Source: Streptomyces sp. ML-6 (lineage in GTDB: Bacteria; Actinomycetota; Actinomycetes; Streptomycetales; Streptomycetaceae). From it: DNA of 64,000 bases. Position numbers and translations under genes: made by a program. The notes beneath the pieces are model-generated. The model was not told where the DNA came from. It did not search any database and saw nothing but the letters and a program-made list of their open reading frames with translations. The stretch is taken from assembly GCF_030116705.1 (NCBI RefSeq), contig NZ_JAOTIK010000001.1, positions 1,240,001 through 1,304,000 of the forward strand. The letters run 5' to 3'. Positions 54,184 to 62,084 of the stretch are shown here, in pieces; the stretch's first letter is position 1; each line of letters begins with the position of its first letter.

Positions 54184-56410
54184 CTGCGCTTCCCCAGGGG
54201 GAGACCCCCGGCTCCCCGGCCGCCGCCGACGACGGCGTCGTGGACCCCTCCCCCGCCGAGGACGGGGGCGAAACCGCGACCGGCACCACCGGGGACGAGG
54301 CCGCGACCGAGCCCACCGGGTACAAGGCACCGGCCGACGCCGCCGGGGACGAGGACGAAGCCGCAGCCGACGCCGACGCCGAGGGCGACACCGCGCCCGC
54401 GCTGTCCGAGGCCGAGGCCGAGCTCGCCGCCCAGCGCGAGTTCCGGGAGCGGATCGAGAAGCGCAAGGCCGAGAAGAAGGGCCCCATCTCCGCCGGTGCG
54501 AAGCTGAGTGGCACGGCGGCCGACCTGCTGGCCGCCGTACGGGCCGTGGAGAGCGGCGAGAAGCCCGCCACCCCGTTCCTCGACCGCGACCGGCCCGCGC
54601 CCGCCGCCCCCCGCCGGCCCGCGCCCACTCCGGCGCGTCCGCGCGCCCCGAGCCGGCACCGGCGCCCCAGAGCGCCTCGCCCGAGGTGCTGGCCGCGACC
54701 GCCGCCGTGCTGGCCGAGGGCGGGGCCCCGGCGGCGCTGGCGGGCCCGGTGGTCGAGGTGCTCGGCGCGCAGGCCGCCGAAGCGCTGCGCGAGGACCCGT
54801 GGCGCCTGCTGGCCGTGCCGGGGGTCCGCCCCGAGCAGGCGGACGGATTCGCCCGGGCCCTGCTCGGGGCCGGATGCGGCCCGGACGACGAGCGGCGGAC
54901 CGCCGCCCTGATCGGTCTGCTGCTGGAGCGGGCGGCGCTACGGGGCCATACCGCACAGGACGCCGCGACCGTACGGGCCGCGCTCGCCGGGCACGCGGTG
55001 ACCGACCCCGGGGCGGCCGTGGAGCACGCCGTGGCCCAGGGCGTCGTCCTGGCCTTCCGGGACGGGCCCGAGGACCCGGAGCCGGGGGCCGCCGAGGAGC
55101 CCGGTGCGCGGACCGACGGCATTGACGACGGCGAGGAGCCGGAGCCGGTACGGGTACTGCTCGGCCTCGACCGCTACGCACTCGCCGAGGAGAGCCTCGC
55201 CGACGGCCTCGCCCGGCTGGTCAACGCCTGCGAGAAGGACGCCGACTGGACGGAGGCGGCCTCGGCCGCGGGCTCCTCCTCGGCGTCCGAGCTGATCCGC
55301 ACGGTCGCGGCCCACGGCCTCGTGGCCCATACCGGCGGCGAGGCCGCCCGGGCCGAGCCCGCCGCCCTGATCACCGCCGCCCGCGGTCTGGGGCTGCGCG
55401 CCCTGGGCACCACGCACAGCGCCGACGGCAGGGACCGGCTGGCCGGCGCGACCGGCGATCCGGCGACGGCCGTCACGCTCGCCGGGCTGCTCTCCGGGGC
55501 GGAGGGCCCCGGACGGGACGAGGAGGGCGCGCTCGCCGTCGACCTGCTCGTCGTGCTCGACGCCCCGCAACTGGACGTCGAGACCGCCGCGGTGCTGGTC
55601 GAGTCCCTGGCCGACGGCACCCGCCTGGTGCTCAGCGGCGACCCCGGGGTGCTGGGATCGGCCGGTGCGGGGCGGGTGTTCGCGGATGTGCTCGCGGCCC
55701 GTGCCTGCCCGCAGATCGCCTCCCGCACCCCCGATCCGGGACCGATCGGCGAACTGGTCTCCGGCATCGGCATCGGTGAGCTGAACCAGGTCGAGGCGCC
55801 CGGCAAGGAGGTGGTGATCGTCCCCGTGCGCGACGCGGGCGAGGCGGTGCACCGCACCGTGCAGCTGGTGGCCGACTCGGTGCCGCGCGCCATCGGCGTA
55901 CCGTCGTCCGAGACCCAGGTGATCACCGTCGGCCACGGCGGCTCGGCGGGCACCCGGGCGCTGAACGCGGCGCTGAAGCAGCGCCTCAACCCCGGTCCGG
56001 GGCGGTTCGGCGGCTTCGACCCGGGCGATCGCGTCGTCCACGTCCCGGCGCCGGGCAGGATCGTGCCCGCGGTGGTCGTCTCGGCGGACGCCGAGGGCCT
56101 GCACCTGGACTGCGGGGGCACCGAACTCGTCGTACCGCAGGGGCGGGTGGAGTCCGCGGTGCGCCACGGCTGGGCCCTCAGCGCCCACCAGGCGACCGGG
56201 ATGCGGTGGCCCGCGGTGGTCGTCGTGCTGCCGGGCGACGCGGCGCAGGGGCTCAGCCGGGCCTGGGTGTACACCGCCTTCGGGCGCGGCGAACGTCATC
56301 TGTCCGTCGTCCACGGGGTGGATCAGGCGCTCTTGCACGCGGTCGCCCAGTCCCCGGCCCAGGACCGCACGACGCGGCTGCGCGACCTGCTGGAGGCGGC
56401 CGCCCGGTGA
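54180..56410 (+). pseudogene. frameshifted RecD2-like helix-hairpin-helix protein
   Basis: One reading frame starts at the GTG at 54180 (coupled to the aldo/keto reductase) and runs through an acidic Ala-rich N-terminus to about 54630. The rest of the protein, from HSGASARPEPAP on to the stop at 56410, lies in the -1 frame. So one base is missing in about 54595-54635, where a run of six C lies at 54607-54612; a sequencing error is possible. Restored length would be about 743 residues. The second part has helix-hairpin-helix sequence (LLAVPGVRPEQADGFARALL), a Walker B-like VVLDAPQLD, a motif III-like RLVLSGDPGVL, and a UvrD-C2-like end (ALSAHQATGMRWPAVVVVLP). The P-loop position reads TGGEAARAEPAAL with no GKT. 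Confidence 0.7.
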
Positions 56411-56456
56411 GCCGGGCTTCGGGCGGGCCCGGTCGGGGGCCCGCCCGGCCGACGGG

Positions 56457-57110
56457 TCAGGAACCGTCCGCGGCCATGCGGAGTTCCTCCTCCGGTTCGT
56501 CCTCGTCGAAGACGGCGCTGACGTCGAAGCGACAGACCACCAGTTGCGGGTCCGCCTCGTCGAACGGTGCGTCGAGCCACTCCCCCGCCTCGGGAAGTTC
56601 CTCGGCGGCCGTGACCCACAGGGTGGAGTCGCCCTCCTCCAGTCCGAACTCCGTGTGCCGGGAGGCGATCTCGTCCGGTTCGTACTCCCCGAAGAGCACG
56701 CCGAGCGCCGCGTGGACGCTGGAGCCGACGGCCGGGGCGTGCTCGCCCCGGTCGTCCCGGTCGAGGTCGGCGATCCGCTGGGCCTGTGCGAGCAGCCGCG
56801 GTGGTTCCACCACCGCGTAGTCGCGCCGGATCAGCACGCTGAGCGCGTTCGGCTCCTCGGGGCCGGTGTACGGCGGAAGGGCGTCCTCCGCACCCGGGAT
56901 CTCGAAGGGGGTGACTTCGTCGTAGCGGTCGTAGAGCAACTCGTCGTAGGACTCGGCGGCAGCGGCCAGTGCGTTGAACGCGTCGTAGACGGCCGTGTCG
57001 TCGTCCCCGGTACGGCGTTCGACCGCCGCGAGATGGTGGTCGAGCGCGGCTTTGACCGCCTCCGCGGCGGCGCGTACCTCGGCAGCGGTGGGCTGCGCAG
57101 CATCAGACAT
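56457..57110 (-). CDS. uncharacterised acidic protein
   Basis: A 217-residue, strongly acidic, soluble protein without signal or membrane segment. The first 70 residues are helical (AEVRAAAEAVKAALDHHLAA and following), and the rest is mixed with acidic loops (FDEDEPEEELRMA at the end). No family is recognised with confidence; it looks like a Streptomyces conserved hypothetical. A TAGCGT -10 ends 7 bases before the ATG at 57110, suggesting a leaderless mRNA. It converges on the frameshifted RecD2-like gene and is divergent from the DUF5703 gene. Confidence 0.75.
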   Translation of the reverse strand: MSDAAQPTAAEVRAAAEAVKAALDHHLAAVERRTGDDDTAVYDAFNALAAAAESYDELLYDRYDEVTPFEIPGAEDALPPYTGPEEPNALSVLIRRDYAVVEPPRLLAQAQRIADLDRDDRGEHAPAVGSSVHAALGVLFGEYEPDEIASRHTEFGLEEGDSTLWVTAAEELPEAGEWLDAPFDEADPQLVVCRFDVSAVFDEDEPEEELRMAADGS

Positions 57111-57117
57111 GGTGCAG

Positions 57118-57123
57118 ACGCTA
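57118..57123 (-). promoter_or_regulatory. -10 element of the 57110 gene
   Basis: Minus-strand TAGCGT, then 7 bases and the ATG at 57110. Confidence 0.4.
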
Positions 57124-57157
57124 TCCGTACACGGGCTGTGCCCGCACAATAGATGCG

Positions 57158-57346
57158 ATGCCGGAATACGAATTTGTCGATGTGTACGTACCGCGCGGGG
57201 TCTCCCGCAAGGAGACGGCCCGCCTGCTGACCGACCACGCCGAGTACGGTCACTGGGAGTTGGACCGGCTGACGCTGCGTCGCGACGGCAGCCGCAGGGT
57301 GCGGCTGCGCCGGCGGATCATCCGCCAGCTCCGCGCCACCTGGTGA
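57158..57346 (+). CDS. DUF5703 family small basic protein
   Basis: A 62-residue basic protein, MPEYEFVDVYVPRGVSRKE and so on, ending RRRIIRQLRATW. It matches the DUF5703 pattern of short actinobacterial proteins of unknown function; the basic C-terminal helix might contact nucleic acid or membrane. It is divergent from the acidic gene and is followed by a strong stem-loop. Confidence 0.8.
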   Translation: MPEYEFVDVYVPRGVSRKETARLLTDHAEYGHWELDRLTLRRDGSRRVRLRRRIIRQLRATW

Positions 57347-57350
57347 GACG

Positions 57351-57380
57351 GAACGGGCCCCGCAGTGGCGGGGCCCGTTC
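57351..57380. terminator. stem-loop after the DUF5703 gene
   Basis: GAACGGGCCCCGC (57351-57363) pairs perfectly with 57368-57380 around AGTG, 4 bases after the stop codon. It also faces the chaplin gene. Confidence 0.85.
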
Positions 57381-57414
57381 GTCTTCACCGTGTTCGCGTC
57401 ACCGCTCCGGTCCG

Positions 57415-58155
57415 TTATGCGGACGTCCGGGCGCGGCGGTAGAGCATGGCGCCCGCCCCCGCGAGCAGCAGTCCCGCGCTCGCCGGGACCAGCAGGTCGA
57501 GCCCGCCCGCGCCGGTGTGCGCGAGCTGTTCGACGTGCTGTGGTTCGGGCTCGTTCGGCACGGCCGGCTTCTCCGGGGTCGGAGGCTTGGGCTCGGTGAC
57601 CGGCGGATCGACGGGCGGCGGATCGACGGGCGGCGGCGTGACCACGTCCGTGCCGTTCTCGCAGTCGTTGCCGAAGGTGGGGTTGAGCAGACCGCCGATG
57701 GTGATGCTGTTCCCGCAGGCGTTCACGGGGATGTCGACGGGCACCGCGATGTTGTTGCCGGACAGCACGCCCGGCGAGCCCTTCGTGACGCCCTGGGCCG
57801 TGGCCCCGCCGCCGAGCGGGGCCCGGTGCTTGCCGGTGCCCGGCCGGCTCGCGTCGGTGAGGTCGCCGGAGACCTGGCTGCCGGAGGCGTGCTTGCCCTG
57901 GGAGCCGTCCTGCGAGCCGTTCCCGCAGGTGTTTCCGAACGCCGGGTTGAGCAGCGCCACGACGTCCACGGAGTTGCCGCACACGTTGACCGGCACGTGC
58001 ACCGGGATCTGTACCGAATTCCCTGAAAGCACCCCCGGGGAATCCGTTGCGCCGCCGGACGCTCCCGCGTCGGCGTGCGCGTAACCGCCGCTCAGCGCGA
58101 GTGCGCCGCCTGCGGCCGCCATGGTGATCAGGCCTTTGCGCGTGACCTGTCGCAT
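57415..58155 (-). CDS. chpC: long chaplin with sortase signal
   Basis: A 246-residue cell-wall-anchored chaplin. After the signal peptide (about 1-29) come two chaplin domains, 36-78 and 123-166, each with VNxCGN and LLNPxFGN motifs and two cysteines. A Pro-rich spacer leads to the sortase site LAHTG (211-215), a membrane helix and a basic tail, so it is linked to peptidoglycan. Chaplins form the hydrophobic coat of aerial hyphae and spores. The pairing with a short chaplin next door is like chpC-chpH of S. coelicolor. ATG at 58155 with AGGAAA upstream. Confidence 0.92.
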   Translation of the reverse strand: MRQVTRKGLITMAAAGGALALSGGYAHADAGASGGATDSPGVLSGNSVQIPVHVPVNVCGNSVDVVALLNPAFGNTCGNGSQDGSQGKHASGSQVSGDLTDASRPGTGKHRAPLGGGATAQGVTKGSPGVLSGNNIAVPVDIPVNACGNSITIGGLLNPTFGNDCENGTDVVTPPPVDPPPVDPPVTEPKPPTPEKPAVPNEPEPQHVEQLAHTGAGGLDLLVPASAGLLLAGAGAMLYRRARTSA

Positions 58156-58222
58156 ACGTGTTTCCTGCCTTCTGACCTTCCGGAAAACCCCCGGACTCGA
58201 CCGTGCGGGGGCGGAGTACCAG

Positions 58223-58257
58223 CGGCCCCGGGGTGCATGGCGCGCACTCCGGGGCCG
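58223..58257 (-). terminator. stem-loop between short and long chaplin genes
   Basis: A 14-base stem with one G-U pair (58223-58236 with 58244-58257), 36 bases after the short chaplin stop. The two chaplins therefore may be transcribed separately. Confidence 0.7.
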
Positions 58258-58292
58258 ACCGGATTCAAACCCTCAAGGGTTGACGCACGACG

Positions 58293-58526
58293 TCAGGCGT
58301 TGACGCAGGTGTTGCCGAAGGTGGGGTTCAGCAGCCCGACCACGTTGATCGTGTTGCCGCACGCGTTCACCGGGATGTGGATCGGCGCCTGGATGTTGTT
58401 GCCCGAGACCAGACCGGGGCTGCCGAGTGCGCCACCCTGGGCGCCGGAGTCCGCGACGGCCATGCCCGCACCCGCGAGCACCAGACCGCCAGTGACAGCC
58501 GCAGCAGCGACGACCTTCTTGATCAT
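58293..58526 (-). CDS. chpH: short chaplin
   Basis: A 77-residue exported protein. The signal peptide is MIKKVVAAAAVTGGLVLAGA to about residue 25. The mature part has one chaplin domain with CGNTINVVGLLNPTFGNTC, the two cysteines and amyloid-prone strands. It has no sortase signal and so acts as secreted coat protein. ATG at 58526 with AGGAGG upstream. A sigma-BldN-like promoter is at 58575-58602. Confidence 0.93.
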   Translation of the reverse strand: MIKKVVAAAAVTGGLVLAGAGMAVADSGAQGGALGSPGLVSGNNIQAPIHIPVNACGNTINVVGLLNPTFGNTCVNA

Positions 58527-58574
58527 GATTCCTCCTAGTTGGCAATGCGGTCCCAGCCGCGGACCGCATCACGT

Positions 58575-58602
58575 GTAACGAGGAAGAGGTAATCGGGCTA
58601 CG
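58575..58602 (-). promoter_or_regulatory. sigma-BldN-like promoter of chpH
   Basis: On the minus strand CGTAGC, exactly 16 bases, then CGTTAC. The sigma-BldN consensus (as known for chaplin genes) is CGTAAC-N16-CGTTGA, so 9 of 12 bases match and the spacing is exact. The start point would be about 40 bases before the ATG. Confidence 0.5.
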
Positions 58603-58700
58603 AGCGTATGGTTCCTTTCACCCGTTCCGGTCAAATACGCACACGCTGCCGATTACCGGTGCGGGAAGAAACGGAAAGTCGGTGGAAAACCGGCAGGAAA

Positions 58701-60026
58701 TCAGCAGTTGTCGATGAAACGGTCGAGCACCCGCACGCCGAACTTCAGCCCGTCCACCGGCACCCGCTCGTCCACTCCGTGGAACATGCCCGCGAAGTCG
58801 AGCTCCGGCGGCAGCTTCAGCGGGGCGAAGCCGAAGCAGCGGATGCCGAGGTCGTCGAAGGACTTGGCGTCGGTGCCGCCGGAGAGCATGTACGGCACGG
58901 CGCGCGCGATCGGGTCCTCCGCCTTCAGGGCGACCTGCATGGCGTCGACGAGCGCGCCGTCGAAGCTGGTCTCCAGCGCCTTGTCGCCGTGCACGTCCTC
59001 GCGCTTCACGCGCGGGCCGAGGATCCGGTCCAGGTCGGCCAGGAACTCCTCCTCGAAGCCGGGCAGGAACCGGCCGTCGACGTGGGCGATGGCCTGGCCG
59101 GGGATCACGTTCACCTTGTAGCCGGCGCCGAGCATGGTGGGGGCGGCGGAGTTGCGGAGCGTGGCGCCGACCATCTTGGCGATGCCGCCCAGCTTGGCGA
59201 GCGTGGCCTCCATGTCCTCCGGGTCGAGCGGGGTGCCGAGCGCGTCGGACAGCTCGTCGAGGAAGGAGCGCACCGTCTTGGTCACCCGGACCGGCCACGT
59301 GTGCCGGCCGAGCCGTCCGACCGCCTCGCAGAGCTCGGTGATCGCGTTGTCGTCGTTGGTCATCGAGCCGTGGCCGGCGGTGCCGTCCACGGTGAGCCGC
59401 ATCCAGTGCATGCCCTTCTGGGCGGTCTCGACGAGGTAGAGCCGCAGGTTCTCGTTGACCGTGAAGGAGAAGCCGCCGACCTCGCCGATCGCCTCGTTGA
59501 CCCCTTCGAAGAGGTCGCGGTGCTCGTCGACCAGGTACCGCGCGCCGTACGTGCCGCCCGCCTCCTCGTCCGCGAGGAAGGCGAGGACGATGTCGCGCGG
59601 GGGCTTGCGGCCGCTGCGCATCCGGTCGCGGACGACCGCGAGGGTCATCGCGTCCATGTCCTTCATGTCGACCGCGCCGCGGCCCCACACGCAGCCGTCC
59701 GCGATCTCGCCCGAGAACGGGTGGTGCGTCCAGTCGTGCGCGTTGGCCGGGACCACGTCGGTGTGGCCGTGGATCAGCAGCGCGGGCCGGGACGGGTCCT
59801 CGCCCTCGATCCGCGCCACCGTCGAGGCCCGCCCCTTGTGGGACTCGAAGATCTGCGGCTCCAGTCCGACCTCGGCGAGCTTCTCCGCGACGTACTCGGC
59901 CGCGCGCCGCTCCCCCGGCCCCGAGTGGTCCCCGTAGTTGCTGGTGTCGATCCGGATCAGCTCCCGGCAGAGGTCCACGACCTCGTCCTCGCCGGAGACC
60001 GTCCGGGTCGTGCTGGTCTCGCTCAC
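58701..60026 (-). CDS. M20-family dipeptidase/deacetylase
   Basis: A 441-residue metallopeptidase of the M20 family (succinyl-diaminopimelate desuccinylase/carboxypeptidase G2 type). LLIHGHTDVVPA, GRGAVDMKDMDA and ADEEAGGTYGA give the two-zinc site, and the dimerisation domain lies about 195-315. The GTG at 60026 has GGAAGGAAG upstream; in-frame starts further up lack a site. It should hydrolyse a peptide or an N-acyl amino acid; exact substrate unknown. Confidence 0.9.
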   Translation of the reverse strand: MSETSTTRTVSGEDEVVDLCRELIRIDTSNYGDHSGPGERRAAEYVAEKLAEVGLEPQIFESHKGRASTVARIEGEDPSRPALLIHGHTDVVPANAHDWTHHPFSGEIADGCVWGRGAVDMKDMDAMTLAVVRDRMRSGRKPPRDIVLAFLADEEAGGTYGARYLVDEHRDLFEGVNEAIGEVGGFSFTVNENLRLYLVETAQKGMHWMRLTVDGTAGHGSMTNDDNAITELCEAVGRLGRHTWPVRVTKTVRSFLDELSDALGTPLDPEDMEATLAKLGGIAKMVGATLRNSAAPTMLGAGYKVNVIPGQAIAHVDGRFLPGFEEEFLADLDRILGPRVKREDVHGDKALETSFDGALVDAMQVALKAEDPIARAVPYMLSGGTDAKSFDDLGIRCFGFAPLKLPPELDFAGMFHGVDERVPVDGLKFGVRVLDRFIDNC

Positions 60027-60161
60027 GCTGCTTCCTTCCACTGTCGCCGTGGTGTCCCTCCTCATCCTCCCGCGCCGGGCCCGCGCGCCCAAGGCCACCC
60101 GCCCCTCGTCATGCGCCCTTCACACGGTCCGGGGCGTGATCGGGCACCTCCGAATGTTTGC

Positions 60162-60167
60162 TATTGT
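60162..60167 (+). promoter_or_regulatory. -10 candidate of the tRNA-Leu gene
   Basis: TATTGT lies 43 bases before the tRNA in an AT-rich stretch unusual for this DNA. No good -35 was found. Confidence 0.35.
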
Positions 60168-60210
60168 TTTCCACGTCGGAACGGGCAGCGGCCCGCGAGA
60201 CAGACACCTT

Positions 60211-60295
60211 GTCCGGGTGGCGGAATGGCAGACGCGCTAGCTTGAGGTGCTAGTGCCCTTTATCGGGCGTGGGGGTTCAAGTCCCCCCTCGGACA
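60211..60295 (+). tRNA. tRNA-Leu (anticodon GAG)
   Basis: A class II tRNA of 85 bases. Acceptor arm GTCCGGG pairs with CTCGGAC (one G-U). The anticodon arm is CTAGC-TTGAGGT-GCTAG, so the anticodon is GAG and it reads CUC (and CUU). A long variable arm (TGCCCTTTATCGGGCG) and the T-arm GGGGGTTCAAGTCCCCC follow. The 3' CCA is not encoded. This is not the bldA tRNA (UAA). Confidence 0.97.
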
Positions 60296-60305
60296 CAACG
60301 GCGAG

Positions 60306-60333
60306 TGCCGGTCGGGAGAGATCCTGACCGGCA
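60306..60333 (+). terminator. terminator after tRNA-Leu
   Basis: A 12-base stem with one G-U pair (60306-60317 with 60322-60333) and a GAGA loop, then TTT, 11 bases after the tRNA. Confidence 0.75.
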
Positions 60334-60460
60334 TTTCGCGTTGTACCCGTGCCCTGGCGCGGGGAGCCGCGGCCGGGCGGGCGGCATCCCTACGACCGCC
60401 CGGGGGACGAGCGAGGAGCCGGCGGACCATGAGCAGCGTCGTACCGGTGGGCGTGGCCCC

Positions 60461-61396
60461 GTGAGGGGGCGCGGGAAGGCCCCGGCGGCGCCGCTGGCGC
60501 AGCGGGACGGGATCGATCCGGTGCGGCTGCGGCTCCCGGAGGACCCCGAGGGGGCGTGGCCGACGGTCCGCGACCATCTGCTGACGCGGTTCGGGGACGC
60601 GATCGGGGCGGCCCGGGTGGACGCCATGTTCGCCGAGGGGCGGTTCGTGTCCGTGGACGGTGCCGTGGCCGCCGACGAGCCGTACGCGGCGGGCCGGTAC
60701 CTCTGGTTCCACCGGGATTTCGCGCCGGAGGAGCCGGTGCCGTTCCCGGTCGGCGTCGTGCACCGGGACGCGCATCTCGTCGTCGCGGACAAGCCGCACT
60801 TCCTGGCGACCACCCCGCGTGGCCGGCACGTCACCGAGACCGCGGTGGCCCGGCTGCGCCGGGAGCTGGACCTGCCCGCGCTCCAGCCGGCGCACCGGCT
60901 GGACCGGCTGACCGCGGGCCTGGTCCTGTTCGTCGTGCGGCCCGGGGAGCGGGGCGCGTACCAGACGATGTTCCGGGACCGGCTGGTGCGCAAGGAGTAC
61001 GAGGCGGTGGCGCCGCACGATCCCCGGACGGTCCTTCCGCGGACGGTGCGCAGCCGGATCGTGAAGGAGCGCGGGGTCATAGCCGCCCGCGAGGAGCCGG
61101 GCGAGCCGAACAGCGAGAGCCGGATCGAGCTGCTGGAGCACCGGGAGGGGCTCGGACGCTACCGGTTGCTGCCCGCCACCGGGCGGACCCATCAGCTGCG
61201 GGTCCACATGAACGGCCTGGGGCTGCCGATCGCGCACGATCCGGTCTACCCCGTGGTCGAGCCGGAGCGCGCCCCGGACGACTGGTCGCGTCCGCTGCAG
61301 CTCCTGGCCCGGGTGCTGGAGTTCACCGATCCGGTCACGGGCGAGGCGCGCCGCTTCGAGAGCGGGCTGCGGCTGGCCGCATGGCCGGACCGGTGA
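60461..61396 (+). CDS. RluA-family pseudouridine synthase
   Basis: A 311-residue rRNA or tRNA pseudouridine synthase. The catalytic Asp is in HRLDRLTAGLVLF near residue 143, the motif VVHRDAHLVVADKPHFLATT precedes it, and LLPATGRTHQLRVHMNGLG is the C-terminal signature. The GTG at 60461 is the best-supported start; the ATG at 60429 in another frame encodes an 11-residue peptide whose stop overlaps this GTG (GTGA), which could couple translation. Target site unknown. Confidence 0.88.
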   Translation: MRGRGKAPAAPLAQRDGIDPVRLRLPEDPEGAWPTVRDHLLTRFGDAIGAARVDAMFAEGRFVSVDGAVAADEPYAAGRYLWFHRDFAPEEPVPFPVGVVHRDAHLVVADKPHFLATTPRGRHVTETAVARLRRELDLPALQPAHRLDRLTAGLVLFVVRPGERGAYQTMFRDRLVRKEYEAVAPHDPRTVLPRTVRSRIVKERGVIAAREEPGEPNSESRIELLEHREGLGRYRLLPATGRTHQLRVHMNGLGLPIAHDPVYPVVEPERAPDDWSRPLQLLARVLEFTDPVTGEARRFESGLRLAAWPDR

Positions 61397-61417
61397 GCGT
61401 CCGCGGCCGAGGAGGGT

Positions 61418-61448
61418 CCGGGCGGCCGCCGGACCGGCGGCCGCCCGG
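61418..61448. terminator. stem-loop between convergent genes
   Basis: CCGGGCGGCCGCC (61418-61430) pairs perfectly with 61436-61448 around a 5-base loop, between the pseudouridine synthase and MBL stop codons. Confidence 0.85.
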
Positions 61449-61454
61449 CAGACC

Positions 61455-62084
61455 TCAGTGACCGCGGGCGATCCACTCCTCGAGGTGCGGGGCCTCCGCG
61501 CCGATGCTCGTGGAGTCGCCGTGCCCGGTGCGGACGGCGGTCTCCGGCGGCAGGGTGAGCAGCCGGTCCCGGATCGACGCGACGATGGTCGGGAAGTGGG
61601 AGAAGGACCGGCCGGTGGCGCCGGGGCCGCCCTGGAAGAGGGTGTCGCCCGTGAAGACGGTGCCCAGGCCGGGGGCGTACAGGCAGACGGCGCCGGGGGC
61701 GTGGCCCGGGGTGTGCAGCACCCGGAGGGTGGTTCCGGCGATCTCCAGTTCCTGGCCGTCGGCCAGCTCGCCGTCGGGGGCGCGGTCCGGGTGGATCCGT
61801 TCCCACAGGGGCAGGTCGTCGGGGTGCAGGAGGACCGGTGCGCCGGTGGCCGCGGCGAGGGCGGGGGCGGCGTCGATGTGGTCGTTGTGCGCGTGCGTGC
61901 AGACGATGGCGCGCAGCGTACGGCCGTTCAGCGCGGCCTCGATGGCGTCGGCGTCGTGGGCGGCGTCGATGACGATCGCCTCGGTGTCGTCGCCGACGAT
62001 CCAGACGTTGTTGTCGACGTCCCACTCGCCGCCGTCGAGGGCGAAAGTGCCGGAGGTGACGAGGTGGTCGATGCGGGCGGCCAT
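61455..62084 (-). CDS. metallo-beta-lactamase-fold hydrolase
   Basis: A 209-residue metal hydrolase. CTHAHNDHIDAAP is the HxHxDH zinc motif, and VLHTPGHAPGAVCLY, GDTLFQ and RTGHGDSTS supply the remaining ligands. It overlaps the mycothiol-dependent formaldehyde dehydrogenase by 1 base of the stop (ATGA), so the two are coupled. The natural guess is hydrolysis of S-formylmycothiol made by that enzyme; this is inference. Confidence 0.9.
   Translation of the reverse strand: MAARIDHLVTSGTFALDGGEWDVDNNVWIVGDDTEAIVIDAAHDADAIEAALNGRTLRAIVCTHAHNDHIDAAPALAAATGAPVLLHPDDLPLWERIHPDRAPDGELADGQELEIAGTTLRVLHTPGHAPGAVCLYAPGLGTVFTGDTLFQGGPGATGRSFSHFPTIVASIRDRLLTLPPETAVRTGHGDSTSIGAEAPHLEEWIARGH

Noticed and set aside
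60211..60295. bldA-type tRNA-Leu(UAA)
   Set aside because: The anticodon loop reads TTGAGGT, so the anticodon is GAG, not UAA.
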